In this document: positions 18,213-28,159 of the stretch, piece by piece
Position numbering within the stretch: the stretch's first letter is position 1
How the letters are laid out: each line of letters starts with the position of its first letter
Assembly (NCBI RefSeq): GCF_033898505.1
Contig: NZ_JAXAFK010000001.1
Coordinates: 1,674,001-1,738,000, forward strand
DNA length: 64,000 nucleotides
Direction of reading: 5' to 3'
Source: Pectobacterium carotovorum
GTDB taxonomy: Bacteria; Pseudomonadota; Gammaproteobacteria; Enterobacterales; Enterobacteriaceae
Program-made: the position numbers and the translations under genes
The notes under the pieces: generated by a model
Databases searched by the model: none
Seen by the model: the letters and a program-made list of their open reading frames with translations, nothing else
Told to the model about the DNA's origin: nothing

Positions 18213-19409
18213 ATGGCTGACTCTATCCCCTGTTGTGATACGTCATTCGAGCAACAGTTAATTAACTGGCGACGGCACTTACATCAGTACCCAGAACTGT
18301 CCAATCAGGAACACCAAACCACCGCGCACATTACCCGCTGGCTACAAGAGAAAGGTATCCGCCTGTTGCCCCTGACACTCACCACCGGCGTCGTTGCCGA
18401 GATCGGTCACGGCATCGGCCCGACGATTGCGCTGCGGGCCGATATTGATGCGCTGCCGATTGAAGAGTTAGTCGATGTGCCGTTTCGCTCTCAGCACGCT
18501 GGCGTCATGCATGCCTGCGGACACGATTTCCACACCGCAGTTATGCTCGGTGCCGCCTGTTTGCTGAAAAAACGCGAATCTGTCTTACCGGGTAAAATCA
18601 GGCTGTTTTTCCAACCCGCAGAAGAAGTTTCTACCGGTGCCAAACAGCTCATCCGCGCCGGCGCGCTCGCCGATGTCGCCGCCGTTTTCGGCCTGCACAA
18701 TGCGCCTGAGCTTCCCGCTGGCACCTTCGCGACACGCAGCGGCCCGTTTTATGCCAACGTGGATCGATTCGCTATTCACATTACCGGCAAAGGCGCGCAC
18801 GCCGCCAAACCCGAACAGGGCATCGACAGCATCGTCACCGCCTGCAATATCGTCAATGCGCTGCAAACACTGCCGAGCCGCAGCTTCAGTTCGCTGGAAT
18901 CGCTGGTCATCAGCGTCACACGTATTCAGGGCGGTAACACCTGGAACGTCCTGCCGCAAACGGTAGAACTGGAAGGCACGGTACGCACCTATAATGCCGC
19001 GATTCGTGCAGAAATACCGGAGCGCATTGAACAGTTAATCGGCGGTATTGCCGTTGCACTGGGTGCAAAAGCGGAACTGAAATGGTATCCAGGCCCGCCT
19101 GCGGTCGTGAACACCAGTGAATGGGCCGATTTCAGCAAGCAAATTGCCCGAGACGCGGGCTATCAGGTAGAAAACGCCGAACTGCAAATGAGCGGCGAGG
19201 ACTTTGCGCTTTATCTTCAGGACGTGCCAGGCACGTTTGTCAGCATTGGTTCAAACAGTGAATTTGGTTTGCACCATCCTCAATTCAACCCAGATGAAAG
19301 CGCGATTGCGCCCGCTTCACGCTATTTCGCACAGTTAGCGGAAGCGGCACTGCATCGCCTGCGTACCACAAAGAGCACCGCTCCACAGGCGGTACTGTCT
19401 CCATCGTAA
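18213..19409 (+). CDS. M20-family amidohydrolase (N-acyl amino acid deacylase)
   Basis: A 398-residue metallo-amidohydrolase of the HipO/YtnL group. Metal motifs visible are ALRADIDALPIEE, HACGHDFHTA, FQPAEEVSTGA and the C-terminal MSGEDFALYLQ. These enzymes deacylate N-acetyl or N-benzoyl amino acids. In the YtnL context it would release cysteine after S-dealkylation of the N-acetylated compound. The ATG at 18213 is chosen for its TAAGGAGG ribosome site 9 nt away rather than the open start at 18159, which has none. A terminator follows. Confidence 0.87.
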   Translation: MADSIPCCDTSFEQQLINWRRHLHQYPELSNQEHQTTAHITRWLQEKGIRLLPLTLTTGVVAEIGHGIGPTIALRADIDALPIEELVDVPFRSQHAGVMHACGHDFHTAVMLGAACLLKKRESVLPGKIRLFFQPAEEVSTGAKQLIRAGALADVAAVFGLHNAPELPAGTFATRSGPFYANVDRFAIHITGKGAHAAKPEQGIDSIVTACNIVNALQTLPSRSFSSLESLVISVTRIQGGNTWNVLPQTVELEGTVRTYNAAIRAEIPERIEQLIGGIAVALGAKAELKWYPGPPAVVNTSEWADFSKQIARDAGYQVENAELQMSGEDFALYLQDVPGTFVSIGSNSEFGLHHPQFNPDESAIAPASRYFAQLAEAALHRLRTTKSTAPQAVLSPS

Positions 19410-19431
19410 TGCTTTGTTCTGCAAATAAAAT

Positions 19432-19470
19432 CCCCTCCGCACGATCAATTCGGCGGAGGGGTATTGATTA
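19432..19470. terminator. Terminator after the M20 gene
   Basis: CCCCTCCGC (19432-19440) and GCGGAGGGG (19453-19461) form a 9-bp stem. The minus-strand side has an ATTTTATTT tail, the plus-strand side only TATTGATTA. Confidence 0.7.
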
Positions 19471-19493
19471 CATTAATCCGATATTAGGAGAGA

Positions 19494-19565
19494 CACGGGG
19501 ATGAGGTTCCCGCAGGGACGCCTCACCCCGTGGTTGCTCCGGGTATCTCGATCGTCAAACGATCG
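19494..19565. other. Pair of stem-loops at the 3' end of the flavin reductase gene
   Basis: A long imperfect hairpin pairs CACGGGG...TGAGG with CCTCA...CCCCGTG (about 19494-19525). A second short one, CGATCGT/ACGATCG, is near 19548-19564. They follow the minus-strand flavin reductase stop and may be a transcription end or a repeat. Confidence 0.4.
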
Positions 19566-19590
19566 GGATTAGGTGAGAAAGCGGTATGGG

Positions 19591-20136
19591 TTAACCCCGA
19601 ACAGCATGATAACGGCGAGAAAAATACACCAGACCATCCGTACTTTCACCCTGCTTAATCGCTAACACCCGGCAAATAAAAATATCGTGCGTCGCCGCGC
19701 TCACCACTTCCTCAACCAGGCAGTCAAACGCCACCAGCGCATCCCGCAACACCGGTGAGCCCGTGTGCAGCACGTCCCACTCCGCCGCCGCAAACCGTTC
19801 TTCGGTAGACGAGCGGCTGCCAAACAGCGACGACAGCGCTTCATGATGCGCGGCCAGCGTATTGATGCACAAATGCGTATTCGTCTGAAACGTGGGATAC
19901 ACCGACGACCCGCGATTCAGACACACCAGCAGCGTACCGGGCGTATCGCTGACGCTGGACACGGCGGATGCCGTAAATCCGGCCTTACCTGCCGGGCCAT
20001 CCGTCGTAACGACATTGACCGCCGCGCTCAGCTTTGCCATCGCATCGCGAAACGCCTGCTGGTCAACGCTGGCAACCGCCGCAGAGAGAGCCGCGTCATT
20101 CGCGGTAACGAGTCGTTCAGCAACAAGATCAGACAT
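19591..20136 (-). CDS. Flavin reductase (RutF/HpaC-like)
   Basis: This 181-residue FMN-binding split-barrel protein has the family pattern [31 protein letters not shown] (core shown: [11 protein letters not shown]), [13 protein letters not shown], and [17 protein letters not shown]. It would supply reduced flavin to the two LLM monooxygenases in the cluster. A AAAGGAAG ribosome site precedes the ATG. It is divergent from the NtaA-type monooxygenase gene across 319 bp. Assignment as reductase partner rests on family and location. Confidence 0.87.
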   Translation of the reverse strand: MSDLVAERLVTANDAALSAAVASVDQQAFRDAMAKLSAAVNVVTTDGPAGKAGFTASAVSSVSDTPGTLLVCLNRGSSVYPTFQTNTHLCINTLAAHHEALSSLFGSRSSTEERFAAAEWDVLHTGSPVLRDALVAFDCLVEEVVSAATHDIFICRVLAIKQGESTDGLVYFSRRYHAVRG

Positions 20137-20326
20137 TACATGCTTCCTTTAAATACGGCGAGAGACACAATCATTAACATTATACTAACAAAATAAGCCG
20201 CGTCATCATCTGAAATTTTCGAATTTCATTATCCATTTTTGTTGTTTTACATCATGCCTCGCCTCATCAATAGTGAAAACACGCCATTAACGCCCTATTA
20301 ACCTTTCATTGAATACGTGAATGCCT

Positions 20327-20364
20327 ATTGATGGCTTGTTAATTGATAGCCGGTTTATTGATGG
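20327..20364. promoter_or_regulatory. Three 15-bp-phased direct repeats upstream of the monooxygenase
   Basis: ATTGATGG, ATTGATAG and ATTGATGG start at 20327, 20342 and 20357, exactly 15 bp apart, in the 319-bp spacer between the flavin reductase and monooxygenase genes. Regular phasing suggests a regulator site array. No regulator gene is present in the cluster. The rest of the spacer is AT-rich without other features. Confidence 0.45.
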
Positions 20365-20455
20365 GCTGTTTTCACTTTCATGGAAGTACGACCAATTAAG
20401 AATAAACATATTCAACGAATAACAAGCACATTCAATTAATAAAAGGTTCTTGATA

Positions 20456-21784
20456 ATGAGTAAACAGCAAACATCTTCAAACCGACAATTAAGACTGGGT
20501 TTAATATTACAAGGCGCAGCAGGAAATATGTCAGCGTGGCGGCATAAAAACGTCGTACCCGACGCCAGTATTAATTTTGGTTTTGTTCTGGATGCGGTAA
20601 AAAAAGCCGAACAAGGGAAATTTGATTTTGTCTTCGTGGCCGACGGCCTGTATATCAACGAGAAATCGATCCCTCACTTTCTCAATCGCTTTGAACCGTT
20701 GACGCTGCTGTCCGCACTGGCCACCGTCACTACTCATATTGGCCTGGTCGGTACGCTCTCAACGTCTTACTCCGAACCCTTCACCACGGCTCGGCAGTTT
20801 GCCAGCCTCGACCACCTGAGCAACGGCCGCGCAGGCTGGAACGTGGTGACATCACCGCTGGAAGGGTCGGCGAAAAATTTTTCCCGCGCGCAGCACCCGG
20901 AACACGCGCTGCGTTACCGCATTGCCGATGAATTCCTTCAGGTGGCGAAAGGCCTGTGGGATTCCTGGGAAGACGATGCCTTTATTCGTGACAAAGCCAG
21001 CGGACAGTTCTTCGATCCCGAAAAATTGCACACGTTGAACCATAAAGGGGAATTCTTCTCGGTACAGGGGCCGCTGAATATTGGCCGATCCGCGCAGGGT
21101 CGCCCTATTGTGTTTCAGGCGGGCGCATCGGAAGACGGCCAAAAACTGGCCGCCAAGCACGCCGATGCCATCTTCACCCATCAACACACGCTGGAAGAGT
21201 CGCAGCGCTATTACCGCGAGGTAAAACAGAAACTAGAAGAAAACGGTCGCCGGGCCGATCAGCTACACGTCTTCCAGGGCGTCAGCGTGATTGTCGGCAA
21301 CGATGCGGAAGACGTAGAGCGTCAGTATCAGGAAACCGCACAACTGGTCACGATTGAGGACGCCCTCAATTATCTGGGCCGCTACTTTGAGCACTACGAT
21401 TTCTCACAACATCCGCTGGATGAGCCCTTCCCTGATATCGGCGATTTGGGGAAAAACAGCTTCCGCAGCACCACCGACGAAATCAAGCGCAACGCGCAGG
21501 AAAAAGGCTTAACGCTGCGACAGGTCGCGCTGGAAGCAGCGTCACCGCGCCCTGTCTTCAGCGGCACACCCGAACAGGTGGCGGATGGCTTACAGCTCTG
21601 GTTTGAAAACGGTGCCGCCGATGGCTTCATCATTCAGGGCGGTACGCCGGATACGCTCAACCACTTTGTCGATCGCGTCGTTCCCCTGCTGCAACAGCGC
21701 GGCCTGTTCCGTCAGGAATATCCCGGCTACACGCTGCGGGAAAATCTGGCGCTGGATTACCCGGTGAATCAATTCACGCGCTAA
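20456..21784 (+). CDS. NtaA/SnaA/DszA-type flavin-dependent monooxygenase (CmoJ-like)
   Basis: A 442-residue two-component monooxygenase. Characteristic stretches are [18 protein letters not shown], the [14 protein letters not shown] region, [32 protein letters not shown] and [22 protein letters not shown]. Relatives oxidise nitrilotriacetate, pristinamycin or dibenzothiophene sulfone; YtnJ/CmoJ dealkylates S-alkyl-N-acetylcysteine. The neighbours here favour that last role. The ATG at 20456 follows AAAAGG; a TTG two codons earlier is less likely. It leads a run of six plus-strand genes with short gaps. Confidence 0.87.
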   Translation: MSKQQTSSNRQLRLGLILQGAAGNMSAWRHKNVVPDASINFGFVLDAVKKAEQGKFDFVFVADGLYINEKSIPHFLNRFEPLTLLSALATVTTHIGLVGTLSTSYSEPFTTARQFASLDHLSNGRAGWNVVTSPLEGSAKNFSRAQHPEHALRYRIADEFLQVAKGLWDSWEDDAFIRDKASGQFFDPEKLHTLNHKGEFFSVQGPLNIGRSAQGRPIVFQAGASEDGQKLAAKHADAIFTHQHTLEESQRYYREVKQKLEENGRRADQLHVFQGVSVIVGNDAEDVERQYQETAQLVTIEDALNYLGRYFEHYDFSQHPLDEPFPDIGDLGKNSFRSTTDEIKRNAQEKGLTLRQVALEAASPRPVFSGTPEQVADGLQLWFENGAADGFIIQGGTPDTLNHFVDRVVPLLQQRGLFRQEYPGYTLRENLALDYPVNQFTR

Positions 21785-21806
21785 TTCGCGCCACAGGAGA
21801 TTCACC

Positions 21807-22742
21807 GTGAAGCGTTCCCCTTTTATCACCGTAACAGGTCTGGCGACATTATTGAACGCCACGCTGGTAACCCATGCGCAGGCGCAAGATGCAGGATTCG
21901 TTAGCCGTATCGACCTGAAAGCCAATCAAACGCCTATTCGTACTGAGAAAAACGCTGAGGCCATTGCACAGATCCCGGCTCATTTCAAATTCGTGACGCC
22001 CGGAAAGCTGACGATTGCCGTCTCGGCGCTCAGTTCACCGCCGCTGTCGCTGTTGGCTGACGATAACAAAACACTTATCGGCAGCGATGCCGATATTGCG
22101 CGACTGGTTGCCGACGGTCTCGGGCTAGAGCTGAAGCTGGTGCCCGCCTCCTGGGAAGATTGGCCGCTGGGCATCACTGCGGGGAAATATGACGCCGCCA
22201 TTTTTAATATCGCCGTGACCAAACTCCGCAAAGAGAAGTTCGACTTTGCCACGTATCGCATTGATACGCTGGGTTTCTACGTGAAATCGACCAGCAAGAT
22301 TACGTCGATTAACAAGCCGGAGGATGTGGCCGGTCTGAAAGTGATTGTCGGCTCCGGCACCAATCAGGAAAACATTCTGCTGGGCTGGGATCGGCAAAAC
22401 CGCGCCAGCGGCCTTCCTCCTGTACAGCCAGTCTACGTTACCGATGATGCCGCCGCCAACCTGAGCATTCAGTCCGGGCGCGTCGATGCGTTTTTCGGCC
22501 CGCACTCCATCGGGGCGTATAAAGCGGCGCTGACGGGCAAGACACGCATGGTAGGCAAAGGCCCGACGGTCGCTTATGTCGCGGTCACCACGCAGAAAGG
22601 TAACGGTCTGGCACAGCCCATCAGCACCACCATCAATGGTGCGATCCACCACGGCAGCTATGCGCAGGTGCTGGATCGCTGGGGTGAAGACGATGAAAAA
22701 ATCACTCAGTCCGTCGTGAACCCGCCGGGTATCGGCGATTAA
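21807..22742 (+). CDS. Amino-acid-type ABC transporter binding protein 1
   Basis: A periplasmic solute-binding protein of 311 residues, family 3 (amino acid type), with a signal peptide cleaved near HAQA (residue 27). Core pieces: GSDADIARLVADGLGLEL, WEDWPLGITAGKYDAAIFN and VIVGSGTNQE. The start is GTG with AGGAG 8 nt upstream. It is a paralogue of the next gene, with long near-identical blocks such as KNAEAIAQIPA and TDDAAANLS. In this cluster the ligand is probably cysteine or an S-modified cysteine derivative (inference). Confidence 0.88.
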   Translation: MKRSPFITVTGLATLLNATLVTHAQAQDAGFVSRIDLKANQTPIRTEKNAEAIAQIPAHFKFVTPGKLTIAVSALSSPPLSLLADDNKTLIGSDADIARLVADGLGLELKLVPASWEDWPLGITAGKYDAAIFNIAVTKLRKEKFDFATYRIDTLGFYVKSTSKITSINKPEDVAGLKVIVGSGTNQENILLGWDRQNRASGLPPVQPVYVTDDAAANLSIQSGRVDAFFGPHSIGAYKAALTGKTRMVGKGPTVAYVAVTTQKGNGLAQPISTTINGAIHHGSYAQVLDRWGEDDEKITQSVVNPPGIGD

Positions 22743-22815
22743 GTAACAACAGCACACCATAAAGTGACGGCGTCACGAAAACCATTATAAATAGTCACCT
22801 GCAAGGGAAAAACAA

Positions 22816-23787
22816 ATGCAAAAAGATATCGCCTATTCATCCAAGACACACCGTTTACGCCCATCACTGCTGACAAGGCTACTGACGGGATCGCTGCTGT
22901 TCGGATCGCTGTCCATGACGACTGGCGCACAGGCGGCTATCGACCTGAAAGCCAATCAGCAGCCGATCCACGCACCGAAGAACGCGGAGGCTATAGCACA
23001 AATTCCGGCTGACTTTACCTTCGTCACGCCGGGTAAATTCACCGTGGCAATTGCCGCGCTGGGGTCGTCACCGCCGCTGGCGTTTCTGGCCGACGACAAC
23101 AAAACCGTGGTGGGCAGCGAACCGGATATCGCCCGACTGGTGGCCGACAGCCTCGGGCTGGAGCTGAACATCGTTCCAACCTCATGGGAAGACTGGCCGC
23201 TCGGTGTGTCCTCCGGCAAGTACGACGCCGCCATCATCAACATTACCGTCACTAAAGAACGCAAGGAAAAGTTTGATTTCGCCACCTACCGCGTCGACTC
23301 ACTCGGCTTCTATGTCAAATCCACCAGTAAGATTCAGTCCATCAAGGAAGCGAAAGACATCGCCGGGCTGAAGATTATTGTCGGCTCCGGCACCAATCAG
23401 GAAGCGGTGCTGCTGGCATGGGATAAGCAAAATCGCGCCAACGGCCTGCCCGCCTTTCAGCCGATTTATGTCACGGACGATGCGGCCGCCAATCTGAGCC
23501 TGCAATCCGGCCGCTCAGACGCTTATTTCGGCCCCAACGTGATCGGCGCGTACAAAGCAGAGCTAACCGGAAAAGTTAAGCATGTCGGTACGGTCAACGG
23601 CGGCTACCCCAACGTCGCGCATATCGCGGTCACCACGCGCAAAGGCAGCGGGCTGGTACAGCCGATTAATACCGCGCTGAACGGCGTGATTAAAAGTGGC
23701 GAATACGACCAGGTGCTGAACCGCTGGGGCGAAAGCATCGAACGTATTGACCGTTCAGAAATCAATCCGCCGGGACTGGGCGACTAA
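22816..23787 (+). CDS. Amino-acid-type ABC transporter binding protein 2
   Basis: The second tandem family-3 binding protein, 323 residues, with a long signal peptide ending GAQA. It shares block after block with the upstream gene (IDLKANQ, KNAEAIAQIPA, GSEPDIARLVADSLGLEL, VGSGTNQE, TDDAAANLS, NPPGLGD). Its ribosome site is AAGGGAAAA. Two binding proteins feeding one permease also occur in the B. subtilis TcyJ/TcyK system. The duplication probably broadens substrate range. Confidence 0.88.
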   Translation: MQKDIAYSSKTHRLRPSLLTRLLTGSLLFGSLSMTTGAQAAIDLKANQQPIHAPKNAEAIAQIPADFTFVTPGKFTVAIAALGSSPPLAFLADDNKTVVGSEPDIARLVADSLGLELNIVPTSWEDWPLGVSSGKYDAAIINITVTKERKEKFDFATYRVDSLGFYVKSTSKIQSIKEAKDIAGLKIIVGSGTNQEAVLLAWDKQNRANGLPAFQPIYVTDDAAANLSLQSGRSDAYFGPNVIGAYKAELTGKVKHVGTVNGGYPNVAHIAVTTRKGSGLVQPINTALNGVIKSGEYDQVLNRWGESIERIDRSEINPPGLGD

Positions 23788-23872
23788 TACCGCCCGATGG
23801 CTATCGGGACGCCACGCTCGACACGCAATGGTTACCGATAGCCCGTATACGCTAACGAATCAGGAGCATCCC

Positions 23873-24427
23873 ATGTCCGACGACATCTTCATTGTGACCC
23901 AGCCCGAAGACCCTATCGTGGCACCCATTATCGACGGTCTGTTTGCGGAATATGCACAGCGCTATGGCGACTTTTTTGGTGAGCGGGAAAGCGATCCACC
24001 GGGAATCTACCAGCAGCCGCACGGCATTTTTATTGCGCTGCTGCGTCGGGGCGTACCGATTGCCACCGGCGCGTTTAAACGCTACGACAGCACCACTGCC
24101 GAAATTAAGCGGGTATGGACGGATCATTCGCTGCGCCGTCAGGGGCTGGCAGGGAAAGTGATGCAGGAGTTGGAGCAGCACGCCCGTCGGTTAGGCTATC
24201 AGCACTTTTTCCTGACCACGGGTTTCCGCCAGCCAGAAGCGGTGAACCTCTATCTGAGCCACGGCTATACGCCTCAGTTCGATATCAGCGTTGATCCCGT
24301 AACCTACAGTATTCCGCCTTACGATGGACGGCTTCCGTTTAAGAAAGCGCTGTTTGACGTCACAGCGCCTCAGGCTGCCCGCCAAACGGAAGTCGATCTT
24401 ATCGCTCGCCATTTGAAAGTGTGTTGA
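23873..24427 (+). CDS. GNAT-family N-acetyltransferase
   Basis: The 184-residue product has the GNAT acetyl-CoA loop in RRQGLAGKVMQELEQHARRLGY and the later GFRQPEAVNLYLSHGY strand-helix. The open frame runs upstream over the previous gene's end, but the ATG at 23873 has an AGGAG ribosome site and is clearly the start. In the B. subtilis ytmI operon, the acetyltransferase SnaA (YtmI) acetylates S-alkylcysteine before oxidation. The same role here follows from context. Confidence 0.86.
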   Translation: MSDDIFIVTQPEDPIVAPIIDGLFAEYAQRYGDFFGERESDPPGIYQQPHGIFIALLRRGVPIATGAFKRYDSTTAEIKRVWTDHSLRRQGLAGKVMQELEQHARRLGYQHFFLTTGFRQPEAVNLYLSHGYTPQFDISVDPVTYSIPPYDGRLPFKKALFDVTAPQAARQTEVDLIARHLKVC

Positions 24428-24509
24428 CCCCAGTACACCGAGACTCACCCTGTGCGGTGATTAAAAGCAAAAGGACGTTTTCCAGAATCACCTTCAAAGG
24501 GTATCGATT

Positions 24510-25454
24510 ATGACACAATCTCTACACACCTCTTCTCAGCAAGCGCCGCTGAGCCAGGCACAGGACGCGCCGTTGCGCATCGTGCCGGCGCGCTATCCCT
24601 TTCGTTTTGCTGGCGCGCTGTTTTCGCTGTTCATTTTTGCCGGCATAGTTCAGTCAATCGCGCTGAACCCGCGCTGGGAATGGGCAGTCTTTGCCGAGTG
24701 GTTTTTCAATCCGGTCATTCTCGCTGGTCTGGGGCAAACGCTGCTATTGACTGCGCTTGGCACATTATTCAGCATTATTTTCGGTACCGCATTGGCGCTG
24801 GCCCGACTTTCGCCATCTTATCTGCTTTCCACGCTGTCGTGGCTGTATATCTGGCTGTTCCGCTCGCTGCCGCTGATTCTGGTGCTGATCATTCTGTACA
24901 ATTTCTCGTATCTCTATGACGAACTGGCGCTGGGAATTCCGTTTACCTCCGTTGTCTTCCTACGCTACCCGACGATCGATTTACTGGATCAATTTTCCGT
25001 TGCCGTGCTTGGCCTGACGCTGGTGCAGTCCGCCTATACGGCAGAGATTATTCGCGGCGGGATTCTTGGCGTAGATGCTGGCCAGTTTGAAGCCTCCGCC
25101 GCACTCGGCCTGCCCGGCGGTCGCCGGACAGTACGCATCATTCTGCCGCAGGCGCTGCGTTCGATTCTGCCCACCGGTTTCAACGAAATCATCAGTCTGG
25201 CAAAAGGTACGTCGATCGTTTACGTGCTGGCGTTGCCGGAGCTGTTTTACACCGTTCAGGTCATCTACAACCGTACGCAGCAGGTTATTCCGCTGCTGAT
25301 GGTCGCCACCATCTGGTATCTGCTGATCACCACGGTGCTATCCGTCATCCAATATTACGTGGAACGCTATGTGTCCCGCGGTGCCGTGCGTGAAATGCCG
25401 CCAACGCCGCGCCAGAGACTCGTCCGTTTCCTGACGCGCAAGCGCGCACGTTAA
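24510..25454 (+). CDS. Amino-acid-type ABC transporter permease
   Basis: A 314-residue inner-membrane permease of the HisM/GltK/TcyM class. It has an N-terminal soluble extension, about five membrane helices and the EAA loop in FEASAALGLPGGRRTVRIILPQALR (core EASAALGLPGG), followed by FNEIISLAKGTSIVYVLALPEL. It is the only permease in the operon, so it probably forms a homodimer with the ATPase next door, 24 bp away. Confidence 0.9.
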   Translation: MTQSLHTSSQQAPLSQAQDAPLRIVPARYPFRFAGALFSLFIFAGIVQSIALNPRWEWAVFAEWFFNPVILAGLGQTLLLTALGTLFSIIFGTALALARLSPSYLLSTLSWLYIWLFRSLPLILVLIILYNFSYLYDELALGIPFTSVVFLRYPTIDLLDQFSVAVLGLTLVQSAYTAEIIRGGILGVDAGQFEASAALGLPGGRRTVRIILPQALRSILPTGFNEIISLAKGTSIVYVLALPELFYTVQVIYNRTQQVIPLLMVATIWYLLITTVLSVIQYYVERYVSRGAVREMPPTPRQRLVRFLTRKRAR

Positions 25455-25478
25455 CTCACTCTATTTTGGAGATTCACC

Positions 25479-26303
25479 ATGTCTGAAGCTATCGACTACT
25501 TTGCTCACGCGCGCACCGCCGCCCAGCCACAGGCAGAAAACGCCCGCGGGCTGATTGAGATTCGCAACGTGGCGAAACATTTTGGTCAACACAAAGCGCT
25601 GGACGATATCAATCTGACGCTGGCGCCCGGTTCCGTCACGGTGATCCTCGGCCCGTCCGGATCGGGGAAATCCACGCTGTTGCGCACCATTAATCACCTT
25701 GAACGCGTGGACGAAGGCTTTATCCGTATCGACGGCGACTACATCGGCTATCGGCGCAAAGGGAATACGCTCTATGAGTTGAAAGAAAAGGAAGTACTAC
25801 GCCAGCGCATCAACGTCGGGTATGTATTCCAGAATTTCAATCTGTTCCCGCACCTTTCCGTGTTGGAAAACATCATTGAAGCCCCGTTGGCGCATAAGCT
25901 ATATTCGCGCCAGGAAGCCGAAGATATCGCCTTTACTCTGCTGGAAAGCGTCGGCCTGCGCCATAAAGCCCAGTCTTATCCCCGTCACCTGTCTGGCGGC
26001 CAGCAGCAGCGCGTCGCCATCGCCCGCGCCCTGGCACTTAAGCCGAAAGTGATGCTGTTTGATGAACCGACGTCCGCGCTCGATCCCGAACTGGTTGGGG
26101 AAGTGCTGGACGTGATCAAATCACTCGCCCGCTCCGGCGTGACGCTGGTCGTCGTCACACATGAAATCGGCTTTGCACGTGAAGTGGCCGACCGAGTTGT
26201 ATTTATGGTGGATGGAAAAATTGTCGAAAGCGGAGATTCCTGGCAGGTGCTGAACCACCCTCGTCACCCGCGGACGATCAACTTTTTGAATAAGGTGCTA
26301 TAA
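25479..26303 (+). CDS. Amino-acid-type ABC transporter ATP-binding protein
   Basis: A canonical 274-residue importer ATPase: Walker [11 protein letters not shown]-loop [16 protein letters not shown], signature [15 protein letters not shown], Walker [15 protein letters not shown] and switch histidine in [12 protein letters not shown]. It energises the permease encoded upstream. A GGAGATTCACC ribosome site precedes the ATG. Last gene of the six-gene plus-strand run; a bidirectional hairpin follows. Confidence 0.93.
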   Translation: MSEAIDYFAHARTAAQPQAENARGLIEIRNVAKHFGQHKALDDINLTLAPGSVTVILGPSGSGKSTLLRTINHLERVDEGFIRIDGDYIGYRRKGNTLYELKEKEVLRQRINVGYVFQNFNLFPHLSVLENIIEAPLAHKLYSRQEAEDIAFTLLESVGLRHKAQSYPRHLSGGQQQRVAIARALALKPKVMLFDEPTSALDPELVGEVLDVIKSLARSGVTLVVVTHEIGFAREVADRVVFMVDGKIVESGDSWQVLNHPRHPRTINFLNKVL

Positions 26304-26364
26304 AGCGGGCATCTGGCGCTCAACACAACCCACTATGCCCCATGGTAAAGGCTGAACACGCATT

Positions 26365-26390
26365 GAGTCAGAGCGATCCTTCTGACTCTA
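26365..26390. terminator. Hairpin between convergent transporter and arsC genes
   Basis: GAGTCAGA (26365-26372) pairs with TCTGACTC (26381-26388), followed by TATTTC on the plus strand. It overlaps the last bases of arsC. Confidence 0.6.
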
Positions 26391-26813
26391 TTTCACCCGT
26401 TTCCCCGTGTCATCAGTCACTTTTTCTCCATCTTCTTTTGTGAATGCGCCTTGCTGCGGATTGGGGAGAATATCCAGCACCCGTTCTGATGGACGACATA
26501 GCCGGGTTCCTCGTGAGGTAACCACAATCGGACGATTGATCAGGATCGGATAGTGCAACATGAAATCGAGGAGTTGCTCGTCAGTAAAGCGTTCTTCCGC
26601 CAGCCCCAATAATGCGTAAGGTTCTACGTTTTGGCGCAACAAGGCACGCACCGTTATTCCCATGTCGCCAATCAGTGTGACTAGTTCATCACGGGAAGGC
26701 GGCGTATCAAGATAGTAAATAATTGTGGGTTCTGTGCCGCTGTTACGAATCATCTCGAGTGTATTACGCGAGGTGCCGCAGTCTGGGTTGTGATAAATCG
26801 TTATTTTGCTCAT
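26388..26813 (-). CDS. arsC: Arsenate reductase, glutaredoxin-dependent
   Basis: A 141-residue reductase of the E. coli plasmid R773 type. The catalytic Cys12 lies in YHNPDCGTSRNTLEM, and arginines of the substrate site lie in LINRPIVVTSRGTRLCRP. It reduces arsenate to arsenite with glutathione and glutaredoxin, feeding the ArsB pump. It starts 12 bp after arsB in the same operon. Confidence 0.95.
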   Translation of the reverse strand: MSKITIYHNPDCGTSRNTLEMIRNSGTEPTIIYYLDTPPSRDELVTLIGDMGITVRALLRQNVEPYALLGLAEERFTDEQLLDFMLHYPILINRPIVVTSRGTRLCRPSERVLDILPNPQQGAFTKEDGEKVTDDTGKRVK

Positions 26814-26825
26814 ATCAATATCTCA

Positions 26826-28115
26826 TTACAACGTGATGGATAGCCGCAGCGCCAGCGCAGCCAACGTGACAAACAGCACAGGCAGCGTCATGACAATCCC
26901 AGTGCGGAAATAGTATCCCCAACTGATCGTCATGTTTTTCTGTGATAACACATGTAACCAAAGCAGTGTCGCCAGGCTACCAATGGGGGTGATTTTGGGG
27001 CCCAAATCGCAACCAATGACGTTGGCATAAATCATCGCGTCTTTGACAACACCGGATGCCGTGCTGCCGTCGATGGATAAGGCGCCAATCAACACGGTGG
27101 GCATATTGTTCATGATTGAGGAAAGTAACGCAGCGATAAAGCCCGTGCCCAGTGTGGCAGTCCACAGCCCTTTCTCCGCAAACAGATTCAGAATGCTGGA
27201 AAGGTATTCCGTTAACCCCGCGTTGCGCAGGCCATAGACCACTAAATACATACCGAGTGAGAAGATTACGATCTGCCATGGCGCACCACGCAGTACCTTA
27301 CCCGTATTGATGGCATGACTTTTTTTTGCCACTGCAAGCAGAATAGCGGCGCCCACGGCCGCAATGGCGCTGACGGGAATACCCAACGGTTCAAGGACGA
27401 AGAATCCTGTAAGCAGAAGCACTAAAACAATCCACCCTGCTCTGAACGTTGCCAGGTCTTTAATGGCGCTGGCGGGTGCTTTCAGCCGCGATACATCATA
27501 GGTTGCGGGGATATCCTTGCGAAAGAATAAATGCAGCATAACCAGCGTCGCGAGAATCGCTGCGATGTCGACAGGCATCATGACCGAGGCATATTCAGTA
27601 AAACCGAGGCTGAAAAAATCGGCAGACACAATATTAACCAAATTAGACACAATGAGCGGCAGACTAGCCGTGTCGGCAATAAATCCGGCAGCCATAACAA
27701 ACGCCAACGTCGTGCCTTTACTGAAGCCCAGCGCCAATAACATAGCAATCACAATCGGCGTAAGGATGAGCGCCGCGCCATCGTTGGCAAACAACGCAGA
27801 AACAGCCGCTCCCAACAAGACAATCAAGGTAAACAGCAGACGCCTGCGCCCGTTTCCCCATCGGGATACGTGCAGTGCCGCCCATTCGAAAAAACCCGAT
27901 TCATCGAGCAATAGGCTGATAATAATCACCGCAATAAACGTCGCCGTCGCGTTCCAGACGATATCCCAGACAATCGGAATATCACTGAGATGAATAACCC
28001 CGCTAAGCAGCGCGAATATTGCACCGATACTGGCACTCCAACCGATACCCAGGCCTCTGGGTTGCCAGATCACAAAGATCAAAGTCAGCAAAAATATTAT
28101 CCCTGCCAGTAGCAT
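26826..28115 (-). CDS. arsB: Arsenite efflux transporter
   Basis: A 429-residue inner-membrane arsenite/antimonite exporter with about 12 hydrophobic segments. Its length and sequence resemble E. coli ArsB as I recall it ([19 protein letters not shown] start, [41 protein letters not shown]). The reading frame opens 26 codons earlier, but only the start at 28115 gives the family N-terminus. It lies 44 bp after arsR. Confidence 0.95.
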   Translation of the reverse strand: MLLAGIIFLLTLIFVIWQPRGLGIGWSASIGAIFALLSGVIHLSDIPIVWDIVWNATATFIAVIIISLLLDESGFFEWAALHVSRWGNGRRRLLFTLIVLLGAAVSALFANDGAALILTPIVIAMLLALGFSKGTTLAFVMAAGFIADTASLPLIVSNLVNIVSADFFSLGFTEYASVMMPVDIAAILATLVMLHLFFRKDIPATYDVSRLKAPASAIKDLATFRAGWIVLVLLLTGFFVLEPLGIPVSAIAAVGAAILLAVAKKSHAINTGKVLRGAPWQIVIFSLGMYLVVYGLRNAGLTEYLSSILNLFAEKGLWTATLGTGFIAALLSSIMNNMPTVLIGALSIDGSTASGVVKDAMIYANVIGCDLGPKITPIGSLATLLWLHVLSQKNMTISWGYYFRTGIVMTLPVLFVTLAALALRLSITL

Positions 28116-28159
28116 GCCTACCCCATCACATATGTAAAAATGAATGTGTTTCTTTATCT

